Source: Moraxella equi
Lineage (GTDB): Bacteria > Pseudomonadota > Gammaproteobacteria > Pseudomonadales > Moraxellaceae
NCBI RefSeq assembly: GCF_002027555.1
Contig: NZ_MXAP01000105.1
Span: 1-16,428, forward strand
Direction: 5' to 3'
Length of the DNA: 16,428 bases
Positions 13,999 through 16,428 of this stretch are shown here, piece by piece (the stretch's first letter is position 1; each line of letters begins with the position of its first letter). The position numbers and the translations under genes were made by a program. The notes under the pieces are model-generated. The model was not told the DNA's origin. It saw nothing but the letters and a program-made list of their open reading frames with translations, and made no database searches.

Positions 13999-16137
13999 TC
14001 AATATTTAAAAGTCAAAGTCGCACGAATGTTGCGTGGCTCGCCATAAGAGACAAGCTGAGAGTTGGGTGTTGTGCCGATAAGATAGTCTTTGTCTGTCAA
14101 GTTTTTGACCGCCAAACCTACGCCCCAATTTTTGGCTTCATAACCTGCCTTAGCGTCAAGCACGGTATAGGCTGGCAAATCCATAAAACTCGTGCCACGC
14201 CATGCCGTCCGCTCGCCTTGATAGCGAATACCGCCACCGACATACCAACCCAAACGGTCGGGGCTAAAATGATACTGCGTGGATAGCGATGCAGAGTGCT
14301 TGGGAATTTGGCTGATACGCTTGCCGATGTCTTGCGTGGTGGTGCTTTTTGTGATTTTGGCAGTTGGAATATGACTGTATGAGCCTGAAATATTCCATTG
14401 ATTATTCATCACAAACGCAGTTTCAAACTCAAAGCCTTTGGTGCGTTGCTTACCCACAAGCTTGCTGTATCCTGTACTGATTCCACTATCGTCATAAATC
14501 GTTTCGGCAACGTTTTTGCGAGTGATGTCATAGGCGGACACATAGCCTTGCAAGCGTTTGTCAAAGCCTTGAAATTTTACGCCAATTTCGGTATTTTGAC
14601 CTTTTTCAGGGTCTAGCACTTCGCCATTTTGTCCTGTGCTGGTGTTTTGTTGAAAGGACGTACCAAAACTCACATAAGGGGCGAATTTGCCTTGATAATC
14701 ATACATGGCAGACACACTGCCTGTAAATTCACCGTCCGAACGTTTGGCATTTGCCCCTGTCAGCACGTTGTCCACGTCTGTTTTTGCCCAGTCGTGGCGG
14801 ACGCTTGCCCCAAAAATCCAGTCATCATAACGCATACTGTCCTTGGCGTACAGTCCTGCGTACTGGGTGGTGGTAATATTTTGGCTAGGCGTACCTTCTG
14901 TGATGCTTGATACGTCATAGCTTGGATTGTTAATATCAAAATTAGGGTAAGCTCGGTCATTGCGGCGATAATAGTCGCTTTTTTCACGCAACAGGTCAAG
15001 CCCTACCGTTACATCATGCTCAACATTACCTGTATTAAAATAAGTCTCAAAGCGGTTGTCGCTGGTGAGCATGGTATCTTTTTTGATTTGATTGTTGATT
15101 TGGCGACCGATATTGCCCGTGCTATAAAAATTGTTATGAGCGGTTGAAAGTACGGGCTTGCCGTCCGTGTCGGTTTTGTTAATGGCAAAAATGGATTTAA
15201 AGGTGAGCTTGTCATTGAGACGATGAACCAAATCATAGCCCAAACGCAAGGTTTTTTGTTCATAACCATAATCAGGCAAGCCAAAAAACGTACTGGACGA
15301 ATACTGCTCGTGGGCATTGCGTACGGTTTGCTCGCCTGTGGTAAGGTTTATGGTGTTGTTGTGTGGCAAGCCCTGCTGACGGATATAATCACGCCATTGA
15401 TAACTACCCAAAAGGGTCAAATCGGTGTCATCGCCCAAATCAAACGTATAGCTTGGGGCGATGTAGTTGTCTTTAAAATAGACATAATCCGTTGCGTCAT
15501 CACGGTCAGAAAAACGACCGTTTAGGCGGAACGCTCCTTTTTTGCTGTCGTTTGGGGCGTAGTTCAAATCATAGGCAAATTCTTTGTTATTAAAACTGCC
15601 AACCGTGATTTTGCCTTTGGCAAAGGTCTCGCTGTCAGGGCGTTTTGAGGTGATATTAACAATCCCACTTGGCAATGCCATGCCGTAACCTGTGGTGGTC
15701 GTGCCTTTAACCACTTCTATGCTGTCCGCCCCTGCCACGTCCCACGCTCGCAGGTTATTGGACGACATCTGTACACGCATACCGTCCACATACATTTGAT
15801 TACTTGACACCTGCCCACGAATAATAAAGTCGTCCCAACCACGGCGACCCTGCACGCCTGACGACACGCCTGCCACATTTTCCAAAAGCTCGGCAACGGT
15901 GCTGGCTTGTTTTTGCTCTACCTGCTGTGGGGTTAGCACGCTCACTGACTGGGCGGTCTCGTATAGAGGACTGTCGTCTTTTAGGGAATTGGGGGTGATG
16001 GCGACATATTTGCCTGCCTCTTTTGAGATGGTGATGGTTTCATGCCCTAGCATGACGGTCGGCTCACCATCATTTGCCTGAGCATTGGTCGCAACAAGCA
16101 TGGCAACGCTTAATAAAGACAAGGGGAATTTACGCAT
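13999..16137 (-). CDS. TonB-dependent siderophore receptor
   Basis: A 712-residue outer-membrane receptor. The signal peptide MRKFPLSLLSVAMLVATNAQA is cleaved after Ala21, and a TonB box ETITI lies at 33-37. The plug domain (about 55-160) contains ETAQSVSVLTPQQV, STVAELLENVAGVSSG, FIIRGQ, MYVDGMR and YGMALPSGIVNITSKRP, the pattern of the siderophore-receptor branch (ferrichrome/ferrioxamine/pyoverdine types); the usual PGG turn is PSG here. The remainder is a 22-strand barrel ending in ATLTFKY, with a terminal aromatic residue as needed for barrel insertion. Such proteins bring iron chelates into the periplasm using TonB energy. A Fur-box-like site lies upstream, consistent with iron repression. 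The ATG at 16137 has AGG at about 11 bases. The exact ligand cannot be told; the ABC transporter downstream may continue the route. Confidence 0.95.
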   Translation of the reverse strand: MRKFPLSLLSVAMLVATNAQANDGEPTVMLGHETITISKEAGKYVAITPNSLKDDSPLYETAQSVSVLTPQQVEQKQASTVAELLENVAGVSSGVQGRRGWDDFIIRGQVSSNQMYVDGMRVQMSSNNLRAWDVAGADSIEVVKGTTTTGYGMALPSGIVNITSKRPDSETFAKGKITVGSFNNKEFAYDLNYAPNDSKKGAFRLNGRFSDRDDATDYVYFKDNYIAPSYTFDLGDDTDLTLLGSYQWRDYIRQQGLPHNNTINLTTGEQTVRNAHEQYSSSTFFGLPDYGYEQKTLRLGYDLVHRLNDKLTFKSIFAINKTDTDGKPVLSTAHNNFYSTGNIGRQINNQIKKDTMLTSDNRFETYFNTGNVEHDVTVGLDLLREKSDYYRRNDRAYPNFDINNPSYDVSSITEGTPSQNITTTQYAGLYAKDSMRYDDWIFGASVRHDWAKTDVDNVLTGANAKRSDGEFTGSVSAMYDYQGKFAPYVSFGTSFQQNTSTGQNGEVLDPEKGQNTEIGVKFQGFDKRLQGYVSAYDITRKNVAETIYDDSGISTGYSKLVGKQRTKGFEFETAFVMNNQWNISGSYSHIPTAKITKSTTTQDIGKRISQIPKHSASLSTQYHFSPDRLGWYVGGGIRYQGERTAWRGTSFMDLPAYTVLDAKAGYEAKNWGVGLAVKNLTDKDYLIGTTPNSQLVSYGEPRNIRATLTFKY

Positions 16138-16160
16138 GATACAATATACCTAATAAAAAT

Positions 16161-16179
16161 GATAATGAGTTGTATTATG
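16161..16179 (-). promoter_or_regulatory. Fur-box-like operator
   Basis: The minus-strand 19-mer CATAATACAACTCATTATC matches 14 of 19 positions of the classical Fur box. It is 24 bases upstream of the receptor ATG and next to the -10 candidate, where a repressor would block transcription when iron is sufficient. Confidence 0.65.
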
Positions 16180-16180
16180 T

Positions 16181-16186
16181 ATTATA
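16181..16186 (-). promoter_or_regulatory. -10 box candidate of the receptor gene
   Basis: A perfect minus-strand TATAAT immediately upstream of the Fur-like site would place transcription start inside that site. No acceptable -35 box is found at normal spacing, so the promoter may be weak or need an activator. Confidence 0.45.
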
Positions 16187-16372
16187 TTTGTAAATGGGTG
16201 TGTAATACTATTGCAAATATGATTTATTTTATTAATTTATTAGTTTTATTTTTTAAATAAAAATATCTTAGGCTCTATTTTGAGTATTTTTAAATGCCTA
16301 TAAACCCATCGCAAAATTAGACCCACACCCAACTATTTTTTAAAAATTTTTATATTTTCATTCCAAAAACTA
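16187..16372. other. A+T-rich intergenic region, no gene seen
   Basis: This part of the 291-bp gap upstream of the receptor gene is rich in A and T tracts. It shows no open frame with a ribosome site, no RNA gene and no convincing repeat. It separates the receptor promoter from the outward-facing promoter at the right end. Confidence 0.5.
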
Positions 16373-16401
16373 TTGTCATCGCTCTGTAACTACTCTATAA
16401 T
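16373..16401 (+). promoter_or_regulatory. Near-consensus sigma70 promoter facing out of the window
   Basis: TTGTCA (16373-16378, five of six) and a perfect TATAAT (16396-16401) are spaced by exactly 17 bases. Transcription would start near 16408 and leave the window to the right, so a divergent gene is expected there. Confidence 0.7.
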
Positions 16402-16428
16402 AAAAGTCACCCCACTCTCAACTAACAC

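Noticed and set aside
13715..14047. Plus-strand frame across the gap between the receptor and ABC transporter genes
   Set aside because: It reads through the terminator of the receptor gene and overlaps two real genes on the other strand.
14629..14910. Plus-strand frame within the receptor gene
   Set aside because: It is antisense to the conserved barrel region and has no supporting motif or ribosome site.

Overview
The window looks like chromosomal DNA of a Moraxella-type gammaproteobacterium (Moraxellaceae). This is inferred from the moderately low G+C, the strongly A+T-rich intergenic DNA, the purM/purN pairing and the general character of the proteins; no 16S or other decisive marker is present. 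Most genes are ordinary chromosomal genes. Two parts are more accessory in character: a decayed toxin-antitoxin insertion near the left end, and a GTPase/roadblock signalling locus in the middle.

Left part (1-2675): purN and purM lie on the minus strand and encode two steps of purine synthesis. Between them sits a small antitoxin gene (DUF2281-like) and the remnant of its PIN-domain (VapC-type) toxin, which carries one frameshift and two in-frame stops. The toxin reading frame ends one base before the purN ATG. A tRNA with anticodon CAT, probably the lysidine-modified tRNA-Ile2, stands on the plus strand with its own promoter and terminator.

Centre-left (2676-6943): a small unidentified exported protein, then clpB, the disaggregase, on the minus strand with a clear terminator and a possible heat-shock promoter. 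A plus-strand AhpD-like (carboxymuconolactone decarboxylase fold) protein follows with its own leader hairpin and terminator. A 121-bp MITE-like inverted-repeat element lies in the next gap.

Centre (7223-12140): seven same-strand genes form the most interesting locus. In order they encode a roadblock/LC7 protein (MglB-like), a stand-alone Aer-like PAS protein, a PhnD-type solute-binding protein without signal peptide, a protein of unknown family, a protein with a degenerate receiver-like N-terminus and a basic amphipathic C-terminus, a small MglA/COG2229-like GTPase, and a protein whose C-terminal half looks like a second roadblock domain. The parts are those expected of a cytoplasmic sensing module that controls a small GTPase, by analogy with MglA/MglB polarity and motility control. 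The actual output is not shown by the sequence.

Right part (12172-16428): on the minus strand, a TonB-dependent siderophore receptor with a Fur-box-like site, followed after a strong terminator by a YddA/ABCD4-type fused ABC transporter. Together they suggest uptake of an iron chelate or a similar compound. At the extreme right a near-consensus plus-strand promoter points out of the window to a divergent gene that is not included.
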